A stretch of DNA of 64,000 nt from Desulfurella amilsii (GTDB taxonomy: Bacteria > Campylobacterota_A > Desulfurellia > Desulfurellales > Desulfurellaceae): positions 711,501 through 775,500 of the forward strand of contig NZ_MDSU01000018.1 in assembly GCF_002119425.1 (NCBI RefSeq). Direction: 5' to 3'. Made by a program: the position numbers and the translations under genes. Under the pieces are notes generated by a model. That model had not been told where the DNA came from. It was given only the letters and a program-made list of their open reading frames with translations, and searched no databases. How positions within the stretch are numbered: position 1 is the first letter of the stretch; every line of letters begins with the position of its first letter. Shown here one piece after another: positions 33,690 through 44,254 of this stretch.

Positions 33690-36435
33690 CTACCACCTCT
33701 TGGCAACGCCTGCATAAGTGATTTTCGTTTTTTGAAACACTCTCATCAAACTTCCAACATCTATCGCATTTCTCGCCAATAGCTTTTGCTACTTTTACGT
33801 TTAAGTCTAAAGATTCATCAGTATAATCCACATAATAATTGTCAACTTTTTTATCAAAAACATGCGATACAATAAAAATATCGGCTAATTTTATGCGATC
33901 ATCATATATGATACTATTTATCTCACTATTGTTTGAGCTTAAGTAAATACCTGCTTCTAGAGAGTTTCCTATATATTTTTGCTCACGGGCTAATTCTAAA
34001 GCTTTAAGTACAGCAAATCTTATTTTACTGATCAAGTTCCATTTTTTTATTAAATTTTCATTTTTGTATTTATCGATAATAGGCACAAAGTATTCCATAT
34101 GGACACTTTCTTTTTCTGGCTTATTTAATTGATAGGCTTCCTCTGTCGTAAAAGACAAAATCGGCGCCAAAAACCTAATAAGCACATCTGCTATTTCTTT
34201 CATAGCAGTTTGGGCAGATAGACGTTTTTTAGAACTAATACTATCACAATACAGCGTATCTTTTAGCATATCTAAATAAAATGAACTAAGCGTATTTATG
34301 CAAAAATTTGTAATATTTTGGTAAATTAAATGAAATTCATAGTTTTCGTAAGCCTTAAAAAGTTTTTCTTTTAAGACTTCCAATGCCGCAAGTATCCATT
34401 TGTCCGTTTCTTCAAGATCTTCATATTTTAAACTAAGATTTTTTTCAAAATCATTCAGATTACCCAACAAAAATCTAATTGTATTGCGAATTTTCCTGTA
34501 ACCTTCAATTAAGCGTGTCATAATTTCATTTGAAAGCTTTATATCTTCACGATAATCGGTAGCGCAAGTCCAAAGTCTTAAAATGTCAGCCCCATACTTT
34601 TCAATTACACTTTGGGGTGCAATTACATTGCCCAACGATTTACTCATTTTTCGTCCTCTTGCATCCACAACAAAACCATGCGTCAAAACACTCTTGTAAG
34701 GGGCTTTACCCAATGTGCCAACAGCTTCTAAAAGTGATGAATGAAACCACCCTCTATGCTGATCTGAGCCTTCTAGGTACATATCAGCAGGCCATTTTAT
34801 TTTATCGTAAAGCACAGCTTTATGTGAAACACCAGAGTCAAACCAAACGTCAAGTATATCCTCAACTTTCTCAAACTCTTCGCTGCCACATTCACACTTG
34901 TAATTTTTTGGTAAAAAATATGAGTTATCTTTTTCAAACCATACGTCAGCACCAAACTGTTCTATGCTTTTTGCCGTAAAATCTAATACTTCCCTATCTT
35001 TTACTATTCTACCACACTTTTTGCACCTAAATAAAGCAATAGGTACACCCCATGCACGTTGCCTTGAAATGCACCAATCAGGTCTGTTTTCTACCATAGC
35101 ATAAATTCTATTTTGACCCCATTTAGGTATCCACTGCACTTTTTTTATCTCATCTAAGGCCTTAACCCTTAAACTGTTTTTTTCCATCGATATAAACCAC
35201 TGCTTTGTTGCTTTAAATATTACAGGTTTTTTGCACCTCCAGCAGTGTGGGTATGAGTGAACAATCTCTTCTTCTTTTAACAACATTCCTTTTTGTTTTA
35301 GCAATTCTATAATTTTTGGGTTAGCCTTAAATACATGTTCGCCAGCGAAATATTGTACATCTTCTGTAAATTTACCATCTTCGTCTACAGGTGAGTACAC
35401 ACTCAAATTATATTTAATCCCCACTTCATAATCTTCTTCACCATGACCTGGCGCAGTATGAACTAAACCCGTACCCATTTCCAGGTTCACATAATCAGAC
35501 AAAATCATTTTTGAAACTCTATCGTAAAATGGATGAGCAAGTTCATATCCTTCTAATTCTTTACCCTTTATTTCTTTGATAATTTCTGAACCTTTTATCT
35601 CAAATTTTTCCATCAATTTATCGTACAACTCTTTGGCAACAAGCAAAACTTCTCTTTCTTTGACTTGAACAAATACATAATCAATGTCTGGCCCTACAGC
35701 AACTGCCAAATTAGCCGGCAATGTCCAGGGGGTAGTAGTCCAAATAACTGCACTTACAGCCTTGCCTAAAAACCTTTTATCTTTTGAACCAAGATCGTTT
35801 ATGAAGTCAAACTTCACATATATCGCACTGGATTTATCCTCTTCGTATTCAATTTCTGCCAAAGCTAGCGAAGTTTTGCAAGACATACACCAATGCACAG
35901 GCTTTTTGCTCTCATATATATAGCCATTTTCTAAAAACTCCAATAGCTCCCTATAAATAGTAGCTTCATAACCATAATTCATTGTTAAATAAGGTTTATC
36001 CCACTGTCCCAAAACACCTAAACGTTTAAACTCGTCTCTTTGAATATCTATAAACCGCGTTGCATACTCTCTGCAGGCTTTTCTGGTTTTGGCTTTATCC
36101 ATTGGACCATATTCTTTTTCGACATTATGCTCAATAGGTAACCCGTGACAATCCCAGCCAGGCACATATGGCGACAAATAACCCATCATTGTTTTGCTTT
36201 TTATTACCATGTCTTTTAAAATCTTATTTAATGCAGTGCCCATATGTATATGTCCGTTTGCATATGGTGGTCCATCATGCAATACAAACATTGTACTGTT
36301 GCTCCTAGATTCTAAAATTTTGTTATATATATCTTTGTCTTTCCAAAATTTTAAGATTTCTAATTCTTTGACTGGTAAATTCGCTTTCATTGAAAAAGAA
36401 TTTTCAGGCAAGTTTAACGTATCTTTATAATCCAT
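33667..36435 (-). CDS. ileS: Isoleucyl-tRNA synthetase
   Basis: A class I synthetase of 922 residues. Visible features are the HIGH-equivalent GHIHMGTAL near 61-69, the editing (CP1) domain with TTPWTLPAN near 232-240, the KMSKSLGN signature near 594-601 and a C-terminal zinc site (CDRCWKF followed by CRRCQ). It lies downstream of pheT with an 11-base overlap and heads into the AMMECR1 gene. The zinc-ribbon end marks the bacterial type. Confidence 0.96.
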   Translation of the reverse strand: MDYKDTLNLPENSFSMKANLPVKELEILKFWKDKDIYNKILESRSNSTMFVLHDGPPYANGHIHMGTALNKILKDMVIKSKTMMGYLSPYVPGWDCHGLPIEHNVEKEYGPMDKAKTRKACREYATRFIDIQRDEFKRLGVLGQWDKPYLTMNYGYEATIYRELLEFLENGYIYESKKPVHWCMSCKTSLALAEIEYEEDKSSAIYVKFDFINDLGSKDKRFLGKAVSAVIWTTTPWTLPANLAVAVGPDIDYVFVQVKEREVLLVAKELYDKLMEKFEIKGSEIIKEIKGKELEGYELAHPFYDRVSKMILSDYVNLEMGTGLVHTAPGHGEEDYEVGIKYNLSVYSPVDEDGKFTEDVQYFAGEHVFKANPKIIELLKQKGMLLKEEEIVHSYPHCWRCKKPVIFKATKQWFISMEKNSLRVKALDEIKKVQWIPKWGQNRIYAMVENRPDWCISRQRAWGVPIALFRCKKCGRIVKDREVLDFTAKSIEQFGADVWFEKDNSYFLPKNYKCECGSEEFEKVEDILDVWFDSGVSHKAVLYDKIKWPADMYLEGSDQHRGWFHSSLLEAVGTLGKAPYKSVLTHGFVVDARGRKMSKSLGNVIAPQSVIEKYGADILRLWTCATDYREDIKLSNEIMTRLIEGYRKIRNTIRFLLGNLNDFEKNLSLKYEDLEETDKWILAALEVLKEKLFKAYENYEFHLIYQNITNFCINTLSSFYLDMLKDTLYCDSISSKKRLSAQTAMKEIADVLIRFLAPILSFTTEEAYQLNKPEKESVHMEYFVPIIDKYKNENLIKKWNLISKIRFAVLKALELAREQKYIGNSLEAGIYLSSNNSEINSIIYDDRIKLADIFIVSHVFDKKVDNYYVDYTDESLDLNVKVAKAIGEKCDRCWKFDESVSKNENHLCRRCQEVVDEQRAKV

Positions 36436-38722
36436 TTTCTTCCCCCCTAATGGTGGCTATAAATTTAGAGTTTAAACTCAAAAATACTTCCTTGATGAGC
36501 TTTTCTATATCTTGCTCGGTTAGTGTTTTATCTGGAGAATATAACTCTATCCTAAAATTTAAACTCTTTTTATTACCCATATCGTATATATCAATGAGAT
36601 TGACTTTATATACAAAATCGAAATCACTTATAGTTTTTTTAATATCGCTTGTCACTTCATTTTTATCAACCACTATATTCAAGTCTCTAACCACTACCGG
36701 GAATTTTGGTAACGGCTTAAAATAAAAACTTCTAAACTTCTCAAAACCATCAATTAAAATTTCACCATACAAAATACTAGACTTTAAAAATTTAATATCA
36801 AAAACATCGTAAACATCAGGATGCACCTCTCCAAAAAAACCAATATAGTGATTATTATTATAAATAGCTAAAGATTTTTTGGGGTGCATAAACTGCAATT
36901 CTTGCACTCTAAACTCTATATTACATTCAAACAAGCCAAAAATACCCTCGAATAAACCTTTTATGTCGTAAAAATCAAACATATTTTTTTGCGTGTACCA
37001 GTTTAGTGGTTTAATACCATGCAACATTATGCCAAGTGAATTGTTTTCACTATTTAAATCAAAAATTTTACCAATCTCAAATAAAGCAATTGATTTTATA
37101 TTGTGGTTTAGATTAAAAATCAAATTCTCCATCAAGCCCAAAAACAATGTGTTTCTCATGCAGTCTTGTTCTTGAGTTAAAGGGTTTTTTAGATACAAAA
37201 TATTATCGGATCTGCCTAGCTTTGATAAAAGTGTACTATTTACAAAAGAATAATTTATCGTCTCATATAAGCCGCTTGATTTTAACGATTCTCTAACTAA
37301 ATCCTTTTTATTTTTGATCGGATTACAACGCAAACTAACGCAAGGGTTTGTAGATGGTAATTTATCATACCCGTCAATCCTTGCAACTTCTTCTGCTATA
37401 TCCTCCATATTTTCAATATCCATGCGGTATGTGGGTATTAATGCAATTAAATTAGGTTCTATTCCCTTTATATCAAAACCCAATTGATAAAACCTGCCCT
37501 TGTTATAACTTGAACCCAAAAAATCATTTATCTCATCGACATTAAACATTATTTCTTTTGGTTTTTGTTTGTTAATTTTTTTTGTTATACCAACTACATT
37601 TGCAGTTGCATACTGTTGTAATAAATCTATAGCATAATAAGTTGCATACTCGTTTAAGTTTGGATCAACACCACGCTCAAACCTGTATGAACTCTCAGAG
37701 CTCAATTTTAACTTTCTTGAAGTTTTCCTTATTCGTTCCGGGATAAAATAAGCACTCTCCAGAACAATATGCCTGGTATTTTCGTCTATTTGGCTGTATT
37801 TGCCTCCCATAATACCCGCTATTGCAATAGAGCGATTTTCATCTGATATAACAAGATCATCTTCTAGTTCATACTCAATATCGTTTAGAGCAACAATGCG
37901 CTCTTTTTTAAAAGCATTTCTTACAATAATTTTAGTTCCAATTTTGTCTTTATCAAATGCATGCATAGGCTGACCCAAAGCCAACATACAGTAATTTGTT
38001 ATATCAACAACATTGTTTATGGGTCTTACACCGGATTTTATCAATTTTTGTCTTATATCAAAACAAGATGGCGCTATACTCACTTTTATATTACTTGCAA
38101 TGTAACTTTGACAATCTTTATCTAAAGTTACGCTGAATTTATTGTCTTCTTTGATTATCTTGCATTCTTTAATTTTTAAGGGCTTATTGTAGTAAATTGA
38201 AACTTCTCTTGCTATACCTAAAATACTCAAACAATCCACTCTGTTTGGTGTAATGCTGATATCAAAAATAAAATCCTTAAATACACCTAAATCTTTTAGC
38301 TTAGTGCCAACATCAAATTCACTATCAAGAACAAATACATTGCTTGATGATTCTTCTAAGCCAAGTTCGCTTGCAGATAACAAAAAGCCCTCTGAGACAA
38401 CGCTGTTAAATTTTCTTTCTTTTACTTTGCCCCTAAAGTCCGTCCCAGTTGCTGCTACACCAATTTTGTCGCCAATGTTGAGATGAGAGTCACTCGTTAC
38501 TATATTTAACTGCTTTTCTCCTATATCAACAGCTAAAGTATAGAGGTTAATTTGGATAGGCTCTCTAGACAAAACCTTGCCAACAACACTATCACAACAA
38601 GCCTTTTTAGCATCAAAAACAGATTCTACCTCTAAGCCCGACAATGTAAGTTTATCTGCTAACTCATATGGGTTAACATCTATATCAACAAACTCTTTTA
38701 GCCAATTATAAGATACTTTCAT
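36425..38722 (-). CDS. pheT: Phenylalanyl-tRNA synthetase beta subunit
   Basis: 765 residues with an N-terminal tRNA-binding OB region (about 40-145), the B3/B4 editing-related domain (DVTNYCMLALGQPMHAFD written as near 236-253), the B5 domain and a C-terminal FDX-ACB anticodon domain (KFPVVVRDLNIVVDKNE near 677-693). Forms the alpha2-beta2 enzyme with pheS, whose stop it overlaps by 4 bases. Length is slightly below the 790-800 common in other bacteria. Confidence 0.95.
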   Translation of the reverse strand: MKVSYNWLKEFVDIDVNPYELADKLTLSGLEVESVFDAKKACCDSVVGKVLSREPIQINLYTLAVDIGEKQLNIVTSDSHLNIGDKIGVAATGTDFRGKVKERKFNSVVSEGFLLSASELGLEESSSNVFVLDSEFDVGTKLKDLGVFKDFIFDISITPNRVDCLSILGIAREVSIYYNKPLKIKECKIIKEDNKFSVTLDKDCQSYIASNIKVSIAPSCFDIRQKLIKSGVRPINNVVDITNYCMLALGQPMHAFDKDKIGTKIIVRNAFKKERIVALNDIEYELEDDLVISDENRSIAIAGIMGGKYSQIDENTRHIVLESAYFIPERIRKTSRKLKLSSESSYRFERGVDPNLNEYATYYAIDLLQQYATANVVGITKKINKQKPKEIMFNVDEINDFLGSSYNKGRFYQLGFDIKGIEPNLIALIPTYRMDIENMEDIAEEVARIDGYDKLPSTNPCVSLRCNPIKNKKDLVRESLKSSGLYETINYSFVNSTLLSKLGRSDNILYLKNPLTQEQDCMRNTLFLGLMENLIFNLNHNIKSIALFEIGKIFDLNSENNSLGIMLHGIKPLNWYTQKNMFDFYDIKGLFEGIFGLFECNIEFRVQELQFMHPKKSLAIYNNNHYIGFFGEVHPDVYDVFDIKFLKSSILYGEILIDGFEKFRSFYFKPLPKFPVVVRDLNIVVDKNEVTSDIKKTISDFDFVYKVNLIDIYDMGNKKSLNFRIELYSPDKTLTEQDIEKLIKEVFLSLNSKFIATIRGEENGL

Positions 38723-39741
38723 ACTAAACCTTTTGAATAAAATGAATTGCTAAATTGTTCTAAAAACCTCACGTCATTTTCAAACATCAATCTTATATTA
38801 TCAATGCCATACTTTAGCATTGCAAATCTCTCTACACCAAGCCCAAAAGCAAAACCTCTAAAACCTTCGTAACCAACATTTTTTAAAACATTCCTATGAA
38901 CCATCCCGCAACCCAATACTTCCAAATAGCCCGTATTTGAACACACTCTGCAACCTTTCCCACCACATATAACACAACCTATATCAACTTCAGCAGATGG
39001 CTCTGTAAAAGGAAAATAACTTGGTCTAAATCTTACTTTTGTTTGGCCAAAAAATTGATTCAAAAATACTTCCAAAATACCTTTTAAGTCAGAAAATCTA
39101 ATCTTTTTATCTACAGCTAAACCTTCTATTTGGTGAAACATAGGAGAGTGCGTTAAATCTGAGTCCCGTCTGTAAACTCTGCCTGGAGCAATAAACATTA
39201 GAGGAGGTTTTTTCTTTAACATAGTTCTAACCTGCACACCGCTTGTTTGAGTGCGTAAGAGTCTATTTTCGTCAATATAAAAAGTATCCTGCATGTCTCG
39301 TGCTGGGTGGTTTTTGGGTATATTTAATAACTCAAAGTTGTATAAATCCAACTCAACCTCTGGTCCATCTTCTATACCAAAACCCATAGAAAAAAATATA
39401 TCTGAAATCTCTTTTATTACGAGATTTATAGGGTGGATACTGCCAAGATTTGGAGTATTTCCATCCAAAAATAAATCAATTTCTTGGCTCAACTCCTGCT
39501 GTTTTTTGGCATTTTTAATTTCTTGCAATTTATTTTCAATTTTTTCCGTTACAAATTGCTTTAATTCATTTAAAGTTTTGCCCTTTTGTATCCTATCTTC
39601 TTGCGATAAGCTACTCAATTGCTTAAATAAATTTGTTATAAGACCATTTTTGCCTAAAAAGAAACTTTTTACTTGTTTGATATCTTCTTGTGATGTAACC
39701 TTTTTTAGTTTTTCATCCAATTGATCTAATATATCATACAA
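38719..39741 (-). CDS. pheS: Phenylalanyl-tRNA synthetase alpha subunit
   Basis: A class II catalytic subunit of 340 residues. An N-terminal coiled-coil (1-95) is followed by motif 2 (FIAPGRVYRRDSDLTHSPMF near 186-205) and motif 3 (GFAFGLGVERFAML near 299-312), with HPARDMQDTFY near 141-151. It follows rplT, the usual infC-rpmI-rplT-pheS-pheT order, under probable shared transcription. Confidence 0.96.
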   Translation of the reverse strand: MYDILDQLDEKLKKVTSQEDIKQVKSFFLGKNGLITNLFKQLSSLSQEDRIQKGKTLNELKQFVTEKIENKLQEIKNAKKQQELSQEIDLFLDGNTPNLGSIHPINLVIKEISDIFFSMGFGIEDGPEVELDLYNFELLNIPKNHPARDMQDTFYIDENRLLRTQTSGVQVRTMLKKKPPLMFIAPGRVYRRDSDLTHSPMFHQIEGLAVDKKIRFSDLKGILEVFLNQFFGQTKVRFRPSYFPFTEPSAEVDIGCVICGGKGCRVCSNTGYLEVLGCGMVHRNVLKNVGYEGFRGFAFGLGVERFAMLKYGIDNIRLMFENDVRFLEQFSNSFYSKGLV

Positions 39742-39764
39742 CGGATGCCCCCAGACTTGCTACT

Positions 39765-40109
39765 TTATGCTCTAATTTTGTCTAAAAGCATCTTAAAGCT
39801 TTCAGGGTTATTAATTGCAAGTTCGCTTAACATTTTTCTGTTTAACAATATATTTTTTTGCTTTAGAAGGTTCATAAATTGACTGTATGTTAAGCCATTT
39901 TCTCTTACGGCTGCATTAATTCTGGCAATCCATAGTCTTCTAAATTGTCTTTTGCGTTCTTTTCTTCCAACGTAAGCATTTGCTAGAGCTCTTCTAACAG
40001 ACTCTTCTGCATTTTTGAATGTAGAGCGTCTCCTTTGATAAAAACCTTTTGCTAATTTTAATATCTTTTTGTGTCTTCTTCTTCTCACAATTCCAGTTTT
40101 TACTCTCAA
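39765..40109 (-). CDS. rplT: 50S ribosomal protein L20
   Basis: A basic 114-residue protein with the L20 core: MRVKTGIVRRRRHKKILKLA at the start (positions 1-20), FKNAEESVRRALANAYVGRK near 31-50 and RLWIARINAAVRENGL near 58-73. It overlaps rpmI by 4 bases. L20 often represses its own operon in other bacteria; no operator structure was identified here. Confidence 0.97.
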   Translation of the reverse strand: MRVKTGIVRRRRHKKILKLAKGFYQRRRSTFKNAEESVRRALANAYVGRKERKRQFRRLWIARINAAVRENGLTYSQFMNLLKQKNILLNRKMLSELAINNPESFKMLLDKIRA

Positions 40110-40303
40110 TTTAAACCTCCAAGCATGATTTTAAGATTTCTTGCCATACCACCTTCTATAATGCGGGATTTTCCTAAACATCTTTTTCTTTTTGTAGATT
40201 TGTGAGCAAGTAAATGGCTTTTATTAGCTTTTCTTGCTTTTAATAAACCACGTGCTGTGATTTTAACTCTTTTGGCTGCTGATTTTTTAGTTTTAAGCTT
40301 CAT
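40106..40303 (-). CDS. rpmI: 50S ribosomal protein L35
   Basis: 65 residues, starting MKLKTKKSAAKR, the L35 signature, and containing KSTKRKRCLGKS. The ATG at 40303 is preferred because GGAGG lies 8 bases upstream; an upstream GTG would place the start on the ribosome-binding site. Confidence 0.95.
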   Translation of the reverse strand: MKLKTKKSAAKRVKITARGLLKARKANKSHLLAHKSTKRKRCLGKSRIIEGGMARNLKIMLGGLN

Positions 40304-40318
40304 TACAATATCCTCCAC

Positions 40319-40819
40319 TTATTTTTTTGGTATAAAAGATACACTTAGCCTTCTTCCTTCAAATAATTCCTTACCTTCTAAAACTGCGTAATCTTGTAAA
40401 TCAATTTTTAACCTATTAGACAAAACAAAAAATAGATTTTTTTTCTCTATCTCTCTACCTTTAAAAAATATACTAAATTTTACTTTATCGCCATCTTTCA
40501 AAAACTCTATAGCATTATTGAGTTTTACTTTGTAGTCATTTTCTGCTATATTGAGCCTCATTTTAAGCTCTTTAACTTTCATTATTTTTTGCTTTTTCTT
40601 GCTTTTTTCCTCTTTTTTCTGCTTATCGTATTTAAATTTTCCATAGTCCATTATTTTGCAGACAACTGGGTCGGCTGCTGGAGCTATTGCCACTAAATCT
40701 AGCTCTGCTTCACGAGCCTTTTCTAAAGCTTCCTTTATGCTTACTATACCTAATTGTTTGCCTTCCTGATCAATCAATCTAACCTTTTCAGCTTTAATGT
40801 GCTCATTAATTGGCGCCAC
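40319..40819 (-). CDS. infC: Translation initiation factor IF-3
   Basis: 166 residues. The N-terminal domain (INEHIKAEKVRLID near 4-17, DLVAIAPAADPVVCKIMDYG near 37-56) and C-terminal domain (FFKGREIEK near 118-126, SVSFIPKK at the end) are clear. The frame opens with GTG at 40819 without a convincing Shine-Dalgarno sequence. The fourth codon is ATT, the rare initiation codon used by infC in several bacteria, so initiation at AUU is a real alternative. It sits 14 bases after thrS. Confidence 0.94.
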   Translation of the reverse strand: MAPINEHIKAEKVRLIDQEGKQLGIVSIKEALEKAREAELDLVAIAPAADPVVCKIMDYGKFKYDKQKKEEKSKKKQKIMKVKELKMRLNIAENDYKVKLNNAIEFLKDGDKVKFSIFFKGREIEKKNLFFVLSNRLKIDLQDYAVLEGKELFEGRRLSVSFIPKK

Positions 40820-40833
40820 ATCGTTTTTGGAAA

Positions 40834-42696
40834 CTATAAAACACCCCCTGCTTCACTTTTAACTATTTCTATAAACTCATTTACAGATCTAAAACCCAAG
40901 TCACCTATTTTTCTTTTTCTGATAGAAACGCCTTGCGATTCGTACTCCTTTTGACCCACTACTAAAATGTATGGTATCTTTTCTAATTCTGCAAAACGAA
41001 CCTTTTTGGCAATTGTCTCGTTTCTTTTTTCTATATCTACCCTAATATCAGCATCTTTTAATTGTTTATACACTTTTGTTGCATAGTCTTCAAACTTTTC
41101 CGAAATAGGCACTACCCTTGCTTGAATTGGAGCAAGCCATAAAGGAAAATCACCTGCATAATTTTCTATTAAAACAGCAACAAAGCGCTCAATTGAACCA
41201 AGTATCACTCTGTGGACCATAACAGGCCTTTTGGGTAAGCCATCTTTGTCTATATATTCTAAATTAAATCTCTCAGGTAGTGTAAAATCGCACTGGATTG
41301 TAGCACACTGCCACTTTCTACCTATTGCATCTTTTAGCTTAACATCAATTTTTGGTCCATAAAAAGCACCGTCGCCTTCATTTATCTGATAAGGCCTTTT
41401 TGTATTTTCTAAAGCATTAATCAGCGCATTGGTTGCATTTTGCCAATCTTCGTCTGTGCCAATTGATTTTTCTGGTCTTGTTGATATTTCCATTTCATAA
41501 TCAAAATTAAATATATCCATAGCATATTTCACAAAGTCCAATACGCCAATAATTTCATCATTGAGCTGTTCTTTTGTGCAAAAAATATGTGCATCATCCT
41601 GTGTAAACTCTCTAACCCTAAGCAAACCGTGCAGTACGCCGCTTTTTTCGTGCCTGTGCACTACACCTAACTCAAAAAACCTCTTTGGTAGTTCTTTGTA
41701 AGACCTTAAACGAGATTTATATACTTGAATATGCCCAAGGCAGTTCATTGGCTTTATACCAAACGAAACATTCTCGACTTCAGTAAAGTACATATTCTCT
41801 CTATAATTATCATAGTGACCACTAATTTTCCATAGTTGGGTTTTTAATAATTCCGGACCTTTAACAAACTCATATCCGCGATTAATATGTTCTTTTTTTT
41901 CAAATGTTTCAATAATTTCTCTAAGTATAGCCCCTTTTGGGTGCCATATAACAAAACCTGCGCCTACTTCATCGTTTATGCTAAATAAGTCGAGCTCTTT
42001 GCCTAGTTTTCTATGATCTCTTTTTTTTACTTCTTCTAGAAAATTCAAGTAATTTTCTAAATCTTCTTTTGTAGCAAATGCTGTGCCGTATATGCGCTGC
42101 ATGCTGGGGCGTGTTTCATCTCCTCTAAAATAAGCACTTGCAACACTCAAAAGTTTAAAGTGTTTTAAATAACCAGTAGAAGGAATATGAGGACCCCTGC
42201 AAAAATCAACAAAATCTCCCTGTTGATAAAGACTTACCTGTTCATCTGGTATGCTTTCTATTATTTCAACCTTATACTCATCATTTTTTTCTTTAAAAAA
42301 TTTCAACGCTTCTTGTTTGGAAGTATCTTTGCGCTTAAATGGATAATTTGCCCCAACAATTTTTTTCATTTGAGTTTCAACAGATTGTAAATCATCCTGC
42401 GTTAGAGGTCTGCCCACATCCACATCGTAATAAAAACCATTTTCTATTGCAGGACCGATAGCAAATTTTGCCTCTTTAAATAATGTTTGAATAGCTTCAG
42501 CCATAATATGAGCAGCCGAGTGTCGCAGTATTTCTAAGCCTTCTTGTGAGTTTATATCTATAAATTCTACATCGCTTTCTTTGTCTAAAGTATAGTTTAA
42601 GTCCAAAACTTTACCATTAACTTTGGCAGCTACTACATTTTTGAGTTTATGCTCTCGTGTAAAATCAAATAAATTTACACCACTTTCTACTTGCAT
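40834..42696 (-). CDS. thrS: Threonyl-tRNA synthetase
   Basis: A class II synthetase of 620 residues: TGS domain (1-55), editing domain with [10 protein letters not shown] near 73-82 and its Zn-binding CRGPH near 176, catalytic motifs ([20 protein letters not shown] near 351-370) and an anticodon-binding domain ([12 protein letters not shown] near 533). Precedes infC, with tRNA-Val just upstream on the same strand. No Shine-Dalgarno-rich leader of note is visible in the 13 bases between tRNA and start. Confidence 0.96.
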   Translation of the reverse strand: MQVESGVNLFDFTREHKLKNVVAAKVNGKVLDLNYTLDKESDVEFIDINSQEGLEILRHSAAHIMAEAIQTLFKEAKFAIGPAIENGFYYDVDVGRPLTQDDLQSVETQMKKIVGANYPFKRKDTSKQEALKFFKEKNDEYKVEIIESIPDEQVSLYQQGDFVDFCRGPHIPSTGYLKHFKLLSVASAYFRGDETRPSMQRIYGTAFATKEDLENYLNFLEEVKKRDHRKLGKELDLFSINDEVGAGFVIWHPKGAILREIIETFEKKEHINRGYEFVKGPELLKTQLWKISGHYDNYRENMYFTEVENVSFGIKPMNCLGHIQVYKSRLRSYKELPKRFFELGVVHRHEKSGVLHGLLRVREFTQDDAHIFCTKEQLNDEIIGVLDFVKYAMDIFNFDYEMEISTRPEKSIGTDEDWQNATNALINALENTKRPYQINEGDGAFYGPKIDVKLKDAIGRKWQCATIQCDFTLPERFNLEYIDKDGLPKRPVMVHRVILGSIERFVAVLIENYAGDFPLWLAPIQARVVPISEKFEDYATKVYKQLKDADIRVDIEKRNETIAKKVRFAELEKIPYILVVGQKEYESQGVSIRKRKIGDLGFRSVNEFIEIVKSEAGGVL

Positions 42697-42709
42697 CTTT
42701 ACCTCTATA

Positions 42710-42784
42710 TGGTGGGCGCAGGTGGTTTCGAACCACCGGCCACTTGCGCGTCAGGCAAGTACTCTTCCCCTGAGCTATGCGCCC
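42710..42784 (-). tRNA. tRNA-Val (GAC)
   Basis: 75 bases including an encoded CCA, folding as a complete cloverleaf. The acceptor stem is GGGCGCA/TGCGCCC and the anticodon loop CTGACGC in the stem ACTTGC/GCAAGT gives anticodon GAC. It ends 13 bases before thrS and appears to head the thrS-infC-rpmI-rplT-pheST-ileS transcript. Confidence 0.95.
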
Positions 42785-42795
42785 AATTGAAAGTA

Positions 42796-42824
42796 TTCAT
42801 AGCATTTTATTTAAAAAATGTCAA
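42796..42824 (-). promoter_or_regulatory. Promoter of tRNA-Val and the translation operon
   Basis: On the minus strand TTGACA (42819-42824) and TATGAA (42796-42801) are spaced by 17 bases, 11 bases before the tRNA. The -35 box overlaps the trpB stop codon (42821-42823), so there is no separate intergenic space. Confidence 0.7.
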
Positions 42825-44182
42825 TTTACTTTTATGTTTGGCAAATCCTTCAAAGCTTCTTTAATCAAATTATCTGAAAATTCAATATCTTTAAGATTGC
42901 CAGATAGGTAATTATCATAGGCTGCCATATCAAAATGGCCATGACCGCTAAAGCAAATCAAAATATTCTTTTGTTTTTGCTCTTGTTTTGCAATAATGGC
43001 CTCATTAATTGCCGCTTTAATTGCGTGAGCTGTTTCTGGTGCTGGAATAATACCTTCTGTTTTTGCAAACAGTACTGCTGCTTCAAACACTTCGTTTTGT
43101 TTAAGCGTTGTAGCTTCGATTATGCCATCCTTGTAAAGTCTGCTAATAATAGGTGAGTCACCATGATAGCGCAATCCTCCAGCATGAATACTAGGTGGCA
43201 TGAAATTATGCCCTAGCGTATACATAAATAGCAACGGCGTCATTTTGGCAGAATCTGCATAATCGTAGGCGTAGGCGCCTTTTGTGAGTGTTGGGCAACT
43301 TGCAGGCTCAACTGCAACTACCCTTAACTGCCTACCATTAATCTTGTCTCGCACAAAAGGCAAAGCGATACCACCTAAGTTACTACCGCCGCCACAGGGT
43401 GCCAATATAACATCAGGGTATTGGTTAATTAGCTCAAATTGCTTTTTTGCCTCCAAACCAATTATTGTCTGATGAAGCAATACATGGTTTAAAACACTTC
43501 CGAGCGTGTAGTGTGTATTTGGACTTTCCAGTGCTGCTTCTATGGCTTCACTTATAGCTATACCCAAAGAGCCATTATTGTTTGGATCTTTTCGTAAAAT
43601 TTCTCTACCTACATTTGTAGTGTTTGACGGAGATGGAAATATCTGGGCACCCCACACATTTATCATTGATTTTCTATATGGTTTTTGCTCGTAGCTTACT
43701 TTTACCATATAAACTTTCACATTTAAGCCAAATATGCTACCTGCAAATGCCAGTGCACTTCCCCATTGGCCAGCACCCGTTTCTGTAGTTAAAGATAAGG
43801 TACCTTCTTTTTTGTTATAATAGGCCTGAGCTATTGCTGTATTTGGTTTATGAGAGCCAGCTGGCGATACTGATTCATTTTTATAGTAAATCCTTGCTGG
43901 CGTTTTCAGTGCTTTTTCTAAATTATAAGCCCTAACCAAAGGCGTAGGTCTATATATTGCATAAACTTCTCTAATTTCTTGAGGTATCTCTATCTCACTT
44001 TTATTGCTTAACTCTTGCTCAATAAGCTCTTTTGCAAATAGTCGCTCTAGATCCTGTGGCTTTAGCGGCTTGCCTGTAGCAGGATGCAATGGCGGATCTA
44101 TCGGGTTTGGCAAATCAGGCAACACATTGTACCAATACTTTGGCATGTCTGATTCATTAAGTAAAACTTTTTTAACTTCCAT
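42821..44182 (-). CDS. trpB: Tryptophan synthase beta chain, TrpB2 type
   Basis: A PLP enzyme of 453 residues, longer than classical TrpB (about 400) and of the TrpB2 class: the N-terminal block [20 protein letters not shown] near 22-41 and the PLP lysine in [14 protein letters not shown] near 105-118 are typical. It condenses indole with serine, and TrpB2 can act without TrpA. No trpA or other trp genes are adjacent. A promoter lies upstream (44212-44240). Confidence 0.93.
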   Translation of the reverse strand: MEVKKVLLNESDMPKYWYNVLPDLPNPIDPPLHPATGKPLKPQDLERLFAKELIEQELSNKSEIEIPQEIREVYAIYRPTPLVRAYNLEKALKTPARIYYKNESVSPAGSHKPNTAIAQAYYNKKEGTLSLTTETGAGQWGSALAFAGSIFGLNVKVYMVKVSYEQKPYRKSMINVWGAQIFPSPSNTTNVGREILRKDPNNNGSLGIAISEAIEAALESPNTHYTLGSVLNHVLLHQTIIGLEAKKQFELINQYPDVILAPCGGGSNLGGIALPFVRDKINGRQLRVVAVEPASCPTLTKGAYAYDYADSAKMTPLLFMYTLGHNFMPPSIHAGGLRYHGDSPIISRLYKDGIIEATTLKQNEVFEAAVLFAKTEGIIPAPETAHAIKAAINEAIIAKQEQKQKNILICFSGHGHFDMAAYDNYLSGNLKDIEFSDNLIKEALKDLPNIKVN

Positions 44183-44211
44183 CTACTCACTCCTCGCAAA
44201 CTTATAATGAA

Positions 44212-44240
44212 TTTATAACATTATTGTTAAAAAATTTCAA
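44212..44240 (-). promoter_or_regulatory. Promoter of trpB
   Basis: TTGAAA (44235-44240) and TATAAA (44212-44217) on the minus strand with a 17-base spacer, 29 bases before the trpB start. It lies in the short gap after the winged-helix gene, whose own terminator is unclear. Confidence 0.6.
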
Positions 44241-44254
44241 TAGCTAAATAGCAA

